This document shows, in pieces, positions 33,835 to 44,426 of a stretch of 64,000 nucleotides of DNA. The position numbers and the translations under genes were made by a program. The stretch is from Botryotinia globosa (lineage: Eukaryota > Ascomycota > Leotiomycetes > Helotiales > Sclerotiniaceae). The notes under the pieces are model-generated. The model was given only the letters and a program-made list of their open reading frames with translations. It was not told the DNA's origin and made no database searches. The stretch is taken from assembly GCA_014898425.1 (NCBI GenBank), contig RCSZ01000011.1, positions 1,176,501-1,240,500 on the forward strand, written 5' to 3'. Position 1 is the stretch's first letter. The number at the start of each line of letters is the position of its first letter.

Positions 33835-35420
33835 GGGATATAACAACGAGGGAGAGGGACTTGAGATTCAACCACGAGGGAAAGGGACTTGGGATTCAAC
33901 CACGAGGGAAAGGGACTTGGGATTCAACCACGAGGGAAAGGGACTTGGGTTACGACAACGAGGGAAAGGGACTTGGGATTCAACTACGAGGGAAAGGGAC
34001 TTGGGTTACGACAACGAGGGAAAGGGACTTGGGTTACGACAACGAGGGAGGGGGAAAGGGACTTGGGATTCAATCACGAGGGAAAGGGACTTGGGTTACG
34101 ACAACGAGGGAAAGGGACTTGGGATTCAACCACGAGGGAAAGGGACTTGGGTTACGACAACGAGGGAAAGGGACTCGGGTTACGACAACGAGGGAGGGGG
34201 AAAGGGACTTGGGATTCAATCACGAGGGAAAGGGACTTGGGTTACGACAACGAGGGAAAGGGACTTGGGATTCAACCACGAGGGAAAGAGACTTGGGTTA
34301 CGACAACGAGGGAAAGGGACTCGGGTTACGACAACGAGGAAGGGGCAAAGGGACTTGGGATTCAACCACAAGGGAAAGGGACTTGGGACACGAAAACGAG
34401 CGAAACGAGAATCGGTATTGAAAGAGTGTGACTTGGCATAGAGACTTGGGATTCAACCACGAGGGATCAACGTAGGAACTTGAGTCATTATCAAAAAAGT
34501 ATTGGAAATTGGGACTCAACAACGAAGGATCAACACTAGAACCTGTAATATGATTAAAAAGGATATGAGACTCGGGATACGACAATGAAGGGAGAGACTT
34601 GGGACTCGCCCACGAGGGAGGGATTTCGGGATTCAACAACGAGGGATATGAGACTTGGGATTCGAAAACGAGGGAAATGGGACTTGGGATTCGAAAACGA
34701 GGGATATGAGACTTGGGATTCGAAAACGAGGGAAATGGGACTTGGGATGCGACCACGAGGGATATGAGACTTGGGATTCGAAAACGAGGGAAATGGGACT
34801 TGGGATTCGAAAACGAGGGATATGAGACTTGGGATGCGATTACAAGGGATATGAGACTTGGAATTCGAAAACAAGGGAAATGAGACTTGGGATGCAACCA
34901 CAAGGGATATGAGACTTGGGATTCGAAAACGAGGGAGAGATTTTGGGATGCAACAACGAGGGAACTGGGACTTGGGATGCGACCACGAGGGATATGAGAT
35001 TTGGGATTCGAAAACGAGGGAGAGATTTTGGGATGCAACAACGAGGGAACTGGGACTTGGGATGCGACCACAAGGGATATGAGACTTGGGATTCGAAAAC
35101 GAGGGAGAGATTTTGGGATGCAACAACGAGGGAATCTGGGACTCAATAACGAGTGAATGAATAAGAGACTTTGGGATACGAAAACGAGGGATATGAGATT
35201 TGGGACTCGACAACGAGGGGATTGAGGGGACTAAAGGGACTTTCAGATTTGACTACGAGTGTAGCGGAGGTACTTGGAGCTCGATCATTACAAAGAGACT
35301 GTGGGATTCAACCACGAGGGAGTTAAAGAGACTTGGGATTCAACCACGAGCGAGTTAAAGAGACTTGGGATTCAACCACGAGAGAGTTAAAGAGACTTGG
35401 AACTCAACCACGAGGGGATG
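33835..35420. repeat. Large G-rich minisatellite, 28-29-bp units
   Basis: About 1.6 kb of tandem units whose core is ACTTGGGATTC, then AACCACGAGGG, then AAAGGG. Block 1 (about 33842-34400) has 28-bp units of two kinds, GGATTCAACCACGAGGG and GGTTACGACAACGAGGG. These are arranged in an exact 146-bp higher-order period: AACGAGG(G/A)AGGGG junctions start at 34041, 34187 and 34333. Block 2 (about 34585-35150) has 29-bp units with GATATGAG/AAATGGG alternation (58-bp period) and then an 85-bp period marked by GAGAGATTTTGGG at 34935, 35020 and 35105. A third, looser block (35290-35420) has AGTTAAAGAGACTTGG units. Because 28 is not a multiple of 3, all three forward frames are open in block 1 and read the same peptide cycle. 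Confidence 0.9.
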
Positions 35421-35643
35421 AAAAACATGGCCAAGTTTCTCAACGAATTTCATAGGCTAAAAGCATTGGGTACCCAGGGAGAAATCACCAGGCCTCGTAC
35501 AACATCGACTCAAGACTTATGTTCTAGGGAGGGGTGAGGAATTGAAAAGGAATACCGGACCAACAACTGTAAGTGCGCGCACACACGAACGATCTGGATT
35601 TTGCGCTGTTTGCTTCTGCTATAATGTGTTTATTACTTGTTAT
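35421..35643. other. Short non-repetitive spacer
   Basis: Unique sequence between the minisatellite and the 136-bp duplication, with a GTGCGCGCACACAC stretch at about 35571. No gene is seen. Confidence 0.35.
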
Positions 35644-35649
35644 GCGAGG

Positions 35650-35924
35650 AAGAAATACATTATCACTTTGAAAAGAAATAATGATGAAATTTGAAATTTC
35701 TCTCACTATTGAAAGCGCTGTGATTCACAACGCTTTCTGTAGGAGGTGTTCAATGTCTGAATTTCTTTTGAGAGTATTAATACCTGTGAAATATATTATC
35801 ACTATGAAAAGAAATAATGATGAAATTTGAAATTTCTTTTACTGTTGAAAGCGCTGTGATTCACAACGCTTTCTGTAGGAGGTGTTCAATGTCTGAATTT
35901 CTCTTGAGAGTATTAATACCTGTG
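35650..35924. repeat. Tandem duplication, 136-bp period, with internal hairpin
   Basis: Two copies of a 136-bp unit (GAAAAGAAATAATGATG at 35670 and 35806) each contain GAAAGCG..CGCTTTC, a hairpin with arms flanking CTGTGATTCACAA, and end in AGAGTATTAATACCTGTG. They lie directly upstream of a TATA-like sequence. The pattern resembles a duplicated enhancer in the U3 part of a retrotransposon LTR; that reading is inference. Confidence 0.7.
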
Positions 35925-36250
35925 ACGAATATCACGTTAAATCTTAGTTCAAGACTAGCTTGAAGTAAGACGATTGATATTATATAAGAGATAGAGAGAT
36001 CCCTTAAGGCTCTCTTTCCTCTTTAGCTTTCTTATTCTAGCTATTTGACCTCTATAATATACTCTAGTATGTGATTGTAACAATACCTAAAAGGTAATTG
36101 AAGATATCTTTAGATATGATGTAAATTCTCTATATTCTAATATCAGTATAGTTTATTTATATATACCCTTTACTTCTAATATAAGAATAAGAAGAATAAG
36201 AATGATACAAATAATAAGAATGATACAAATAATAAGAACAACATAATTTA
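35921..36250 (+). mobile_element. Possible solo LTR fragment
   Basis: The 136-bp duplication is followed by a CACGTT-like start, ATTATATAAGAG (TATA-like, about 35979), then CTCTCTTTCCTCTTTAGC and ACCTCTATAATATAC, an order that resembles U3-R-U5 of an LTR. No internal coding region, primer-binding site or matching second LTR is seen, and the ends cannot be placed. Confidence 0.25.
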
Positions 36251-36258
36251 ATAATTTA

Positions 36259-36300
36259 ACTCGAGCGTAGCGGGGATTGGGGGCTTGGGGGCTGCCCCCC
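36259..36300. repeat. GC-rich palindromic motif, copy B
   Basis: Begins CTCGAGCGTAGCGGGG and continues with TTGGGGGC twice, then GCTGCCCCCC. It matches the copy at 2737-2782 in order and sequence and lies in very AT-rich flanks. Confidence 0.6.
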
Positions 36301-36673
36301 ATATATATTATATTATATTCATATGATATTTTATCAAAAGAACAAAATAGTCAATATGCACAGTGAAAATCTCTCATTACATGTGCACATATAATTGATA
36401 TATAGAACACTGAGTCAAGAAAATCAAGACTTTTGGAAGTGTGGCCATAGGTTAATTGATAGATATCTACCTACAAAACTGTAGGAGTTCCTCTAGTGAC
36501 TGTTTGTAAATCTGTATATGCAAGCTGAATTGCTGCTCTCTCTAACGCCTGGTTAACCCTCATTGAAATCATTATCATGCTCGTAGTCTATACCCCCTGC
36601 GTGTTGAGATCCATCTAGTACTGTATAGATTTCTTTATAGCGTCATAAACCCCTATAATTGTCAGCGATTGAA
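36301..36673. other. AT-rich flank, no gene seen
   Basis: 3' flank of the minus-strand dehydrogenase gene. AT-rich near the repeat zone and of ordinary composition nearer the gene. Confidence 0.35.
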
Positions 36674-37929
36674 TCAAATCCTAGCGAGTTCATCGAACTT
36701 ACTAGCAACATCTGGTACGTTAAATTTCTCAAACATCAATGGCATATGGATGCCCCAACCGGCGACTCTAGCCACAGGTGCCTCCATTCTCAAAAATGTC
36801 TCCTTATCCCCTTGTATGCTTGCAGCGACTTCCGCACCAATGCCGGCATTTATCATACTTTCATGTACTACTACACATCTTCCTGTCTTCCTTACACTTT
36901 TCAATACCGTCTCTTTATCCCATGGATAAACCGTTCGCAGATCGATCAATTCGATATTTATACCGAAATCCTTTTCTGCAGCTTGTAGTGCAGCGGAGCA
37001 TGTATACATAGGATGACCGTAAGATATCAAAGTCAGATCCTTTCCGGGCTTGACCACTTCTGCAACCGAGAGAGGTAGTGTGTACGCATCTACTGGGACC
37101 TGCTCGACAGCTGCTCGGTACAGTGCCTTAGGTTCCATAAAGATACACGGATCTGGACTTTGTATGGCGGAAAGAAGAAGACCTTTCGCTTGGATTGGCG
37201 ATCGTGGCATTATGACTCGAAGACCGGGAATATGCGTGAATAGGGATTCGGGAGATTGAGAATGATATCTGTTGGAATCTCTTCATTAGTCTGCGTTGCG
37301 TCAAAATAGATCATGGAAGTAAAAACGAACAAAGCGCCATGTCCCACTGCACCACAAGGCATTCTAACAGTGAGTCCACCCAATCCTCTCCCATATTCTC
37401 CATCTCTGTATCTCCATTTTGCTGCCTCATTGACCAATTGATCAAAAGCCGGATATACATAATCAGCGAACTGGATTTCTGCGACAGCCTTCATACCTTC
37501 CGCCGCCGCTCCAATCGCGAATCCTATGATTCCTTGTTCGCACAATGGCGTATTGAAAACTCTTTCTGATCCATATTGCTCTGCGAGTCCAGTGCTGCAA
37601 CGAAATACCCCTCCAAATCCTACGTCTTCACCAAAAACCATAGTTGTTTCATCTTTGGATAATGCGAGTGATAATGCATCATTGATTGATTGGAATAGGT
37701 TCATTCGTTTCGTGGCACCATTTCGTATTTCCGGCGAAAGCTCTGGGTTCTGCAATGCACTAGATGAAGTATGGCTTAAGATCGCAGTTGATCCGTAATC
37801 AATTGCTTTATTTAGTTTTGCTTGCGGAGGATGTGTGGAATATGATCTTGGGAATCTCGAATTATGGACAACACCTAAGGGTTTCAGCGGTTTGACCAAG
37901 GAAGTCGATAATCTTGAAGTTAATCGCAT
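36674..37929 (-). CDS. Branched-chain 2-oxoacid dehydrogenase E1 subunit beta, mitochondrial
   Basis: Beta chain of the thiamine-diphosphate E1 component, which decarboxylates the oxoacids of Leu, Ile and Val in the mitochondrial matrix. Two exons (37929-37331 and 37268-36674) give 397 residues. The N-terminus is Arg/Ser-rich without acids ([16 protein letters not shown]), a matrix-targeting signal. The core then follows the family closely: [66 protein letters not shown] and [16 protein letters not shown], the last rebuilt across the intron. [17 protein letters not shown] and CVVVHES are in the transketolase C-terminal domain. The VFRCSTGL and [10 protein letters not shown] wording fits BCKDHB better than pyruvate dehydrogenase E1-beta. 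The intron is 62 nt with donor GTTCGT. Confidence 0.92.
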
Positions 37930-38380
37930 GATGGATAGGAGTTATGATCACAAGTACGACGTTCTACGACGTTGGATAAATGATTGTATTGTGTTAAAAA
38001 AACTTCCATGATAGCGATGAAATGATGTACAGTTACAAAACGCGGAGAAATCTGGGGTAGCCGTTTGTAACCACATCTAAGCGTTTGATTGATAAACCGA
38101 TAAACCGATAGATCTCGTAGCACGTGTTTAGCGACGGGATCTAAGCGCCAAGCTATTATAGACCAGCCCCCAAATTTATGCGGATGAGGATGTTGCTGTG
38201 GAAACAAGATAATAATCCTGGAAATTCGATGCGCATACGTATGTTGAGCATACAGATTTTTCTGATGCATGATCAGCACGAGCACGATTCATTGTACATA
38301 TAAACCATGTCAATTCTATAATTTAGTTATTCTGGGAAATCTGTTTTACTTATCATCTGCGAGACCTGGAGGAGGAGAGA
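37930..38380. promoter_or_regulatory. Divergent promoter, dehydrogenase and glucanase genes
   Basis: 451 bp between two outward-facing starts. A direct repeat of ATAAACCGATA lies at about 38091-38110. No known regulator site is identified. Confidence 0.45.
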
Positions 38381-41076
38381 ATGGCTGGGGACGCGACTGA
38401 ACGACCACATAGAAAGAGTACGTTACACGAAAAACGACGAGCAGAACGACGAACGAGGGCTATTGTCGCAGAATCAGAGGCGGCTTCTGAACCAACTGGA
38501 TCGCAAACTTTATCAATTGATTCCATAGCAAGATTAAATGATTCCCTTGAGCGAGAGAAGAGGAGGGAGGAGAGGAGGAAATCAAGATCGCGGCCACCAG
38601 TGAAGGAAGACCATGGACGATCGAGGGAACGAGGTTCGCCCAGTAAAGATAGAAGACGAAAAGAGCGCGGCTATGCGACTGAGGACTCTAGTTCGCCGAT
38701 TAAAAATAGGAGAGAACGCGATTATGATGAGATTCCTGGATCACCAAGTAGAGAAAGAAGGAGACGAAACGAATATACCGATGATGATTCCGGTTCGCCA
38801 AGAAAGGACAGAAGGAGACAAGAAAAGGGATATACCGAAGATGAATCTGGATACCCTGGCAAAGATATGAAATTCAGAGACGAAACAGCGGCAGAAACAG
38901 CTGCACGACTTCAAAAGCTAAGAAAGCAAAACGGCATTGCCGACTCAAAACCAAAACTAAAGCCGAAGCCAAATGCGCCGCGTAAAGAGGAACGGAGTTT
39001 GAAAATACCAAACACATATACAGATGACGAGACTATTTATGAGAAACCTCGGAAAGAGCCAAAAGGAAAGAAACGGAGAGTTGTCAGTGGAGCACTTTTG
39101 GAAGAAGGTGAAGGGGAGTTGAAGCAACGAAGAATGTTTAGTGGCGCAGAACTGAAAAATGATCTGAGACATCTTAAAGGGTTGAGGGGTGGATATGCGC
39201 CTACCGAATCAAGCTATCCTGACAAATACATCGAAAGCGACGAAGATTTTAGAAAAAGACGGAAACGTATCTGTGAGTTTTCAAACTCAAGGTCGAAGGA
39301 GTCAATTTTTAGAGCTGATAATGTATCTAGGGATGGGAATTGGCATTGGCATAGTAATTTTGATAATTATAATAGCAATTGCAGTAAGCGCCAGCAAAAA
39401 GCATACATCAAGTTCTTCCTCATCTACAGCCCCTGCAACAGAAAGTGGAACTCCTTCAAATTCAAATCTTGATGGGATGTCAGAAAGTGATATCCCGGTT
39501 GCAGCCCAAGGAACATATTTGGACCCATTTACATGGTACGATACATTGGATTTCAATGTCACATACACGAATGTGACTGTTGGAGATCTTCCAGTTATGG
39601 GTTTGAATACCTCATACAGCGACGATGTAGCACCAAATTCCAAGGCACCAAAGTTGTCTGCCGCGTGGGGAGCTTATACTTCAAGACCAGCTAGAGGTGT
39701 CAATTTAGGTGGCTGGCTTTCTATCGAACCTTTCATCACACCGTCCCTTTTCAACTCTTACTCATCAGCTGATGGAATCATTGATGAGTGGACACTGACT
39801 ACTAAATTGGGTGCAACTGCGGCCGCATCTACCCTTGAGAAACACTATGCGACTTTCGTTTCCGAGCAAACATTTGCCGACATTGCCGCTGCTGGACTGG
39901 ACCACGTTCGTATCCCTTACTCGTACTGGGCTGTGATAACCTACGATGATGACCCCTATGTTTTCCGCACCTCATGGCGTTATCTTCTTCGTGGTATAGA
40001 ATGGGCTCGCAAATATGGTCTTCGCATCAACCTGGATCTTCATGCACTTCCTGGATCTCAAAATGGTTGGAATCACTCCGGCCGGCAAGGAGCTATTGGT
40101 TGGTTAAACGGAACTAATGGCGACATAAATGCTCAACGCAGTATCGAGATTCACGATCGGCTCTCTAAGTTCTTCGCTCAAGACCGCTATAAGAACATTA
40201 TTAGTTTCTATGGCCTCGCTAATGAACCTAGAATGACATCTCTTGACGTCAATGATGTCTTAAACTGGACATCTACTGTCACTGACATCGTCGTGAAGAA
40301 TGGTATTTCCGCATATGTCGTTATTGGAGACGGGTTCCGTGGACTCGAGAATTGGCAGGGCGACTTGACAAGTTATAATAATCTAATCTTAGATGTTCAT
40401 CAATACGTCATTTTCAATAGCGGACAGATTCTTTATAACCATACAGAGAAAGTAAATTATGCTTGTAGTGGTTGGACTCAACAAACGGAGATATCTATGA
40501 ACACAAGTACAGGATTTGGGCCCACGATGGTTGCTGAATGGTCTCAAGCCGATACGGATTGTGCGATCTTTCTCACAAATGTCAATCAAGGAAATAGATG
40601 GGAAGGAACATATGATACTGGAGACTCGTCGACACAACAAACGACGCCAAATTGTCCAACACAGGATAGCACATGTAGTTGTACCAATGCGAATGCAGAT
40701 CCAAGTACCTACAGTGATACATACAAGAGCTTTTTGAAAATGTTTGCCGAAGCGCAGATGTATAGTTTCGAATTAGGCTGGGGCTGGTTTTATTGGACCT
40801 GGGCTACGGAGACTAGTGAGGGTGGTGGCACACAGTGGAGTAAGTTCCCTACTCCTCGCGTCTGCAGGACTCCTATTCCCCATACGGGGAATGGAATGAA
40901 AGGAGCGATCAGGAACCAAAGCACGAAGAATATTACTGGATGACTGCTAACAGATTGGTTGAATAGGCTACCAAAGAGGATTAGCAGCCGGCATCCTGCC
41001 AAAGCTAGCATACGATCCAGACTTTAAATGTTCATCAACAGTTCCGAGCTTCAGCGCATTGCCTGAATACTATTAA
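38381..41076 (+). CDS. exgD: Glucan 1,3-beta-glucosidase, ExgD-type (GH5), type II membrane protein
   Basis: Exo-acting beta-1,3-glucanase for cell-wall remodelling, displayed outside the plasma membrane on an N-terminal anchor. Three exons, 38381-39266, 39313-40839 and 40967-41076, give 840 residues, close to Aspergillus ExgD. Residues 1-296 form a highly charged cytosolic tail with three degenerate repeats of the kind RRRxExxYxxDDSGSP. LIMYLGMGIGIGIVILIII... (from about 297) is the single membrane span, followed by a Ser/Thr-rich stem. The GH5 domain has RGVNLGGWLSIEPFITPS, DHVRIPYSYWA, NLDLHALPGSQNGWNHSG, acid/base E600 in YGLANEPRM and nucleophile E704 in VAEWSQADTDC. The last intron (40840-40966) leads to YQRGLAAGILPKLAYDP, the usual end. 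The first donor is GTATCT; the alternative GTGAGT six bases on would create a stop. Confidence 0.93.
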
Positions 41077-42291
41077 GCAATATCTGTCAGCTACTCGACC
41101 AAGTTGGTGACGGTTGTAGAAAGTAGATACAAATAAAAATTGAATGCACAGCGCGAGCGATTTGTGTAATTCTACGACGATATGAATGACGTACGCATAT
41201 AGAGGATTTGACCAAATTTTTGAAACTTGGCGGCATGATTCCAGGAGTATGGAGAGAATTAATTGCACCTGTTTATGAACACGGCAATATAAGCTGGAGC
41301 TGTGGAACTATTGGGCGGAAGCTGTGTTTTGGAGGCACATTATAGAGCCTGCGAGAAAATCGCTGTGCCAAGGTGTTTACGGAAAAGTTGCAGTATGGCG
41401 TAATGGGGGTCTCCTAAACTAGGCTAATTCTCAAATTATATGGTTGTATAGGAGGATTTGTACGGTAGCATGAGAGATTAAAAGTGATTGAATAGTGTGA
41501 ACTGGAACCATTATCAGTTGGTAAAACTAAATCGATTAAGATAGTTATATCAATTGGTTTAGTCATAGGGCTTTGAAGGGGGAGTTGAAGGTCTCAGCAT
41601 GTCTCCCCTTTGGTATCTACTCCCACTCCCACTCCCACTCCCAGGCCTCCAGAACAACGTGTGCAATGCGCAGTCCTGACTTGGTGGATTGTGGATTTAA
41701 CTGAATTCTGTTTCAATTCTTAGCAACTGGGCATGATTTGGTTTTTTTTTCTCCTAAGGTATATGTGTTCACAAGTTTTAAAGTTTTGGATTGTTTTGGT
41801 TAGTCAAGTACTAAGAGTCTTAGCCTCAGAATGTCTCCATGTTCTCTGCGATCTAAACCCAACTATCACATATTTTTGACCCAGAGGAATTAGCGCTTCT
41901 AGAAAAATAGTTTTTTGTAGATCACTTCCTGTCATTCAACTTGTAGAGCAAGGAAGCTACAACGAGGGCTCCAATCAAAATCAATTGTAGTTACTTGTGA
42001 TCCACTTGTTTGCTTCCTAAAGCACTACGGTGGTTTAGATGATTTAAAGCGTCAAACTATGACATGCATCATCATTCAAGTGTTCGATTACCAAACTTCA
42101 TGGCCTTGGTCATCTGCCTAATACACTCACCTCATGAATCAAGAAAGGCCAAGATTCTTCTGGTTCGTTCATTCCTAGGACGAAATTTCTTGGCCAAAAG
42201 CTAAACTTAACCTCCTTACTATATATATATATATGTTCGCTGCCCAGTAATCACAAAGATTCCAGAAACTCCCATTGGAAAACAACATACA
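41077..42291. other. Intergenic, 1.2 kb
   Basis: Contains a (ACTCCC)n microsatellite at about 41621-41642 and an AT-dinucleotide run at about 42222-42232. No supported gene. Confidence 0.4.
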
Positions 42292-43352
42292 ATGGCGCTC
42301 CTTATTATCCCCACTTCCGCGACGGCAACAATCACTGTGACTAAGACCCTGTATGACATCGCTTCATTAACTATGTTAAGCACCATCATCAGCCATAGTC
42401 TCACTGCAGATATCGCTGATACTATACCAGCCATTCCCATCAACGGCACAACATCCATATTTTCACCTGTGAGTACAGATGATTGACTAATGCTATGGTG
42501 CAATTGCCCTCTGCTTTTGTATCCCATGCTCATGTTACTTTTGCTTCCCATTAAAGTATTAGATCCTCGTTTTGTTACTTGTCTCGCGAAATCTATGCTT
42601 AGTAGGCAATACCAACACCCCGAACCCGCAGTTTGCCTCTCTCACAAACGACTCATCAAATATAACCACATCAACAACCAAAAAACAAACCATGCATCGA
42701 ATACTTGGTGGATGACTCTATTAGCTGTGCCAGTAGCATTATTTTTGGGTATTATCTGGGGCGCGATTCTCCACGTCTTCTCGGAAAGTGAAAGTCCGTG
42801 GATGTATTTTCTACGCTACGGCGTCAATGCCGAGTGCAGAGCTGAGCAAGAGAAAGCATCCAAGGAAAGACAACTAAGAGAAGCGGAGTTGAAATAAGAG
42901 TTGGAAAATAATAGACGAAGAGGAAGCTGCGTACCACAAAAAGTTCAAAGACTGCGATCAGATATGGGTCGATTTCTCCCGTAATTATCGTTTGTTTTAG
43001 AACCAGAGCTATCAAATTTTCTCCGAAAGATGATGAGTTGTACATTAGCGATGATTATGCTCGGTTCGAAGCTACAGATGGACAGAAAAAACTTACAGAA
43101 TTAGAGATACTCAAGATATTAATTCTCGAATTCGAAGAGAAGTATGCTACAGAAATAGAATGGTCGCTAAAGCATCCAGTGGAGTCTAAAAAGCTTAAAA
43201 TGGAATATGGTTATTGTATTCATCGCATATTAAGGGTAGAAAAACGAATACGAGTGGAGAGGAATGACCCTGTAGTGGATGAAAGGGACAGGGTAGAGAT
43301 GTTTGAGATGTTTGGATGGGACCCAACCGATCCCTTCTACAAACTACCCTAG
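42292..43352 (+). CDS. Unresolved membrane-protein gene or decayed copy
   Basis: Three stretches read like protein but lie in different frames. 42292-42486 is a Ser/Thr-rich ATG-started frame with a hydrophobic middle; it ends shortly after a strong donor (CCT|GTGAGT at 42471). About 42700-42897 has a clear membrane span (WWMTLLAVPVALFLGIIWGA) and a charged helix (EQEKASKERQLREAELK). About 43000-43352 is a charged helical domain (FSPKDDELYISDDYARFEA and KKLTELEILKILILEFEE) ending WDPTDPFYKLP. A further plausible segment (IDEEEAAYHKKFKDCDQIW) sits at about 42911-42985 in another frame. I found no set of GT..AG introns joining all parts in phase. It is either a gene with several unusual introns or a frameshifted remnant. 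No family is recognised. Confidence 0.3.
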
Positions 43353-44426
43353 ACCCAGGAGCTGGCGACTGTCAATGAAAGAAGGTAGTGGGAGTTCATT
43401 GAGAAAGAATCGGTGCTGTAACAAGAACATGGCTCCCCATAGTCCAAGATGCGATCCAACAATCAAAAGATTTCAGTACACGAAGACGATTTAGGCTATA
43501 AGACAGATTCAGCCTCCTGGATTGATGGAGTGCTTTTAATTGAGTCAATGATTGATAGGCTTTGAGTGATGGCCTACAATTGGAAAAATTCTCCAAGAAA
43601 GACCGGTATCACCATTCTATGTTATGCATGGGCAAGCAGGCTGGATCTTTAGATTGCTTTGGGTCTTCCAGGACATCAGCCATTGCTCCATCCATGGTTT
43701 ATCGAGCATAGGCGCTCAGGACTGCCAATAATACAGGACGAGATAATAGTGATAATGATTAAGAGGGTCGTTCGGATTCTATTATCTTACATGATTGAGG
43801 GAGTATCAGATTTCGAAATAATATAGGATTATAAATAATCATAGATATAAAATCTTACATATGTACGATGTCAGTTCATTTTCGGCTCTTGATGGGTAAA
43901 GGAAACAACGAAGTGTCGTAGTGTATCTATAGATGGAAAGGATTATATATTCTTAAAATAGATTAAATTCATTGGTATAAGGAATGATGTATTACTGCTA
44001 AATTTGTTGAAGTGAACTCTCAATGTTTAAAATCGATTCAATATTTGAAATTTATTTAATGTTTGCGGAAATTGCTTTAATATTTAAAATCATTTTAATG
44101 TTTAGAATTAATTTAATATTTGAAATCTATTTTTTATTGTACTAGGAGTATATATAATACCTAATTAAATACATAGCCCAAACATTATATTCCAAGTGAA
44201 TATTATATAATGTAAGGATATTATAAAGATATCGTTCCCTTTTTTCATTCACTCATTTAAGAACATTTAATAATAGATTTCTGAAACTTTTATCAGATTT
44301 TCTCGATTTTTTTACCTTTGTTAGATCTATAAATTTATAATGATACGAATTCTATTATTTAATTGATTGTCTGAAAAAATTTCAATCTTGTATTGATTCT
44401 AAGAAGAATTAACGAAGCTTATATAT
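43353..44426. other. Transition into an AT-rich island
   Basis: From about 43800 composition turns strongly AT-rich. Around 44010-44135 a short unit like AATGTTTAAAATC/AATATTTGAAATC repeats about six times at 20-25-bp spacing (for example GATTCAATATTTGAAATTT and TTTAATGTTTAGAATTAAT). No gene. Confidence 0.45.

Noticed and set aside
34298..35213. Antisense proline/serine-rich proteins of 282 and 219 residues
   Set aside because: They are the reverse reading of the minisatellite; the two frames overlap and encode the same pattern, so I do not list them as genes, only as an observation.
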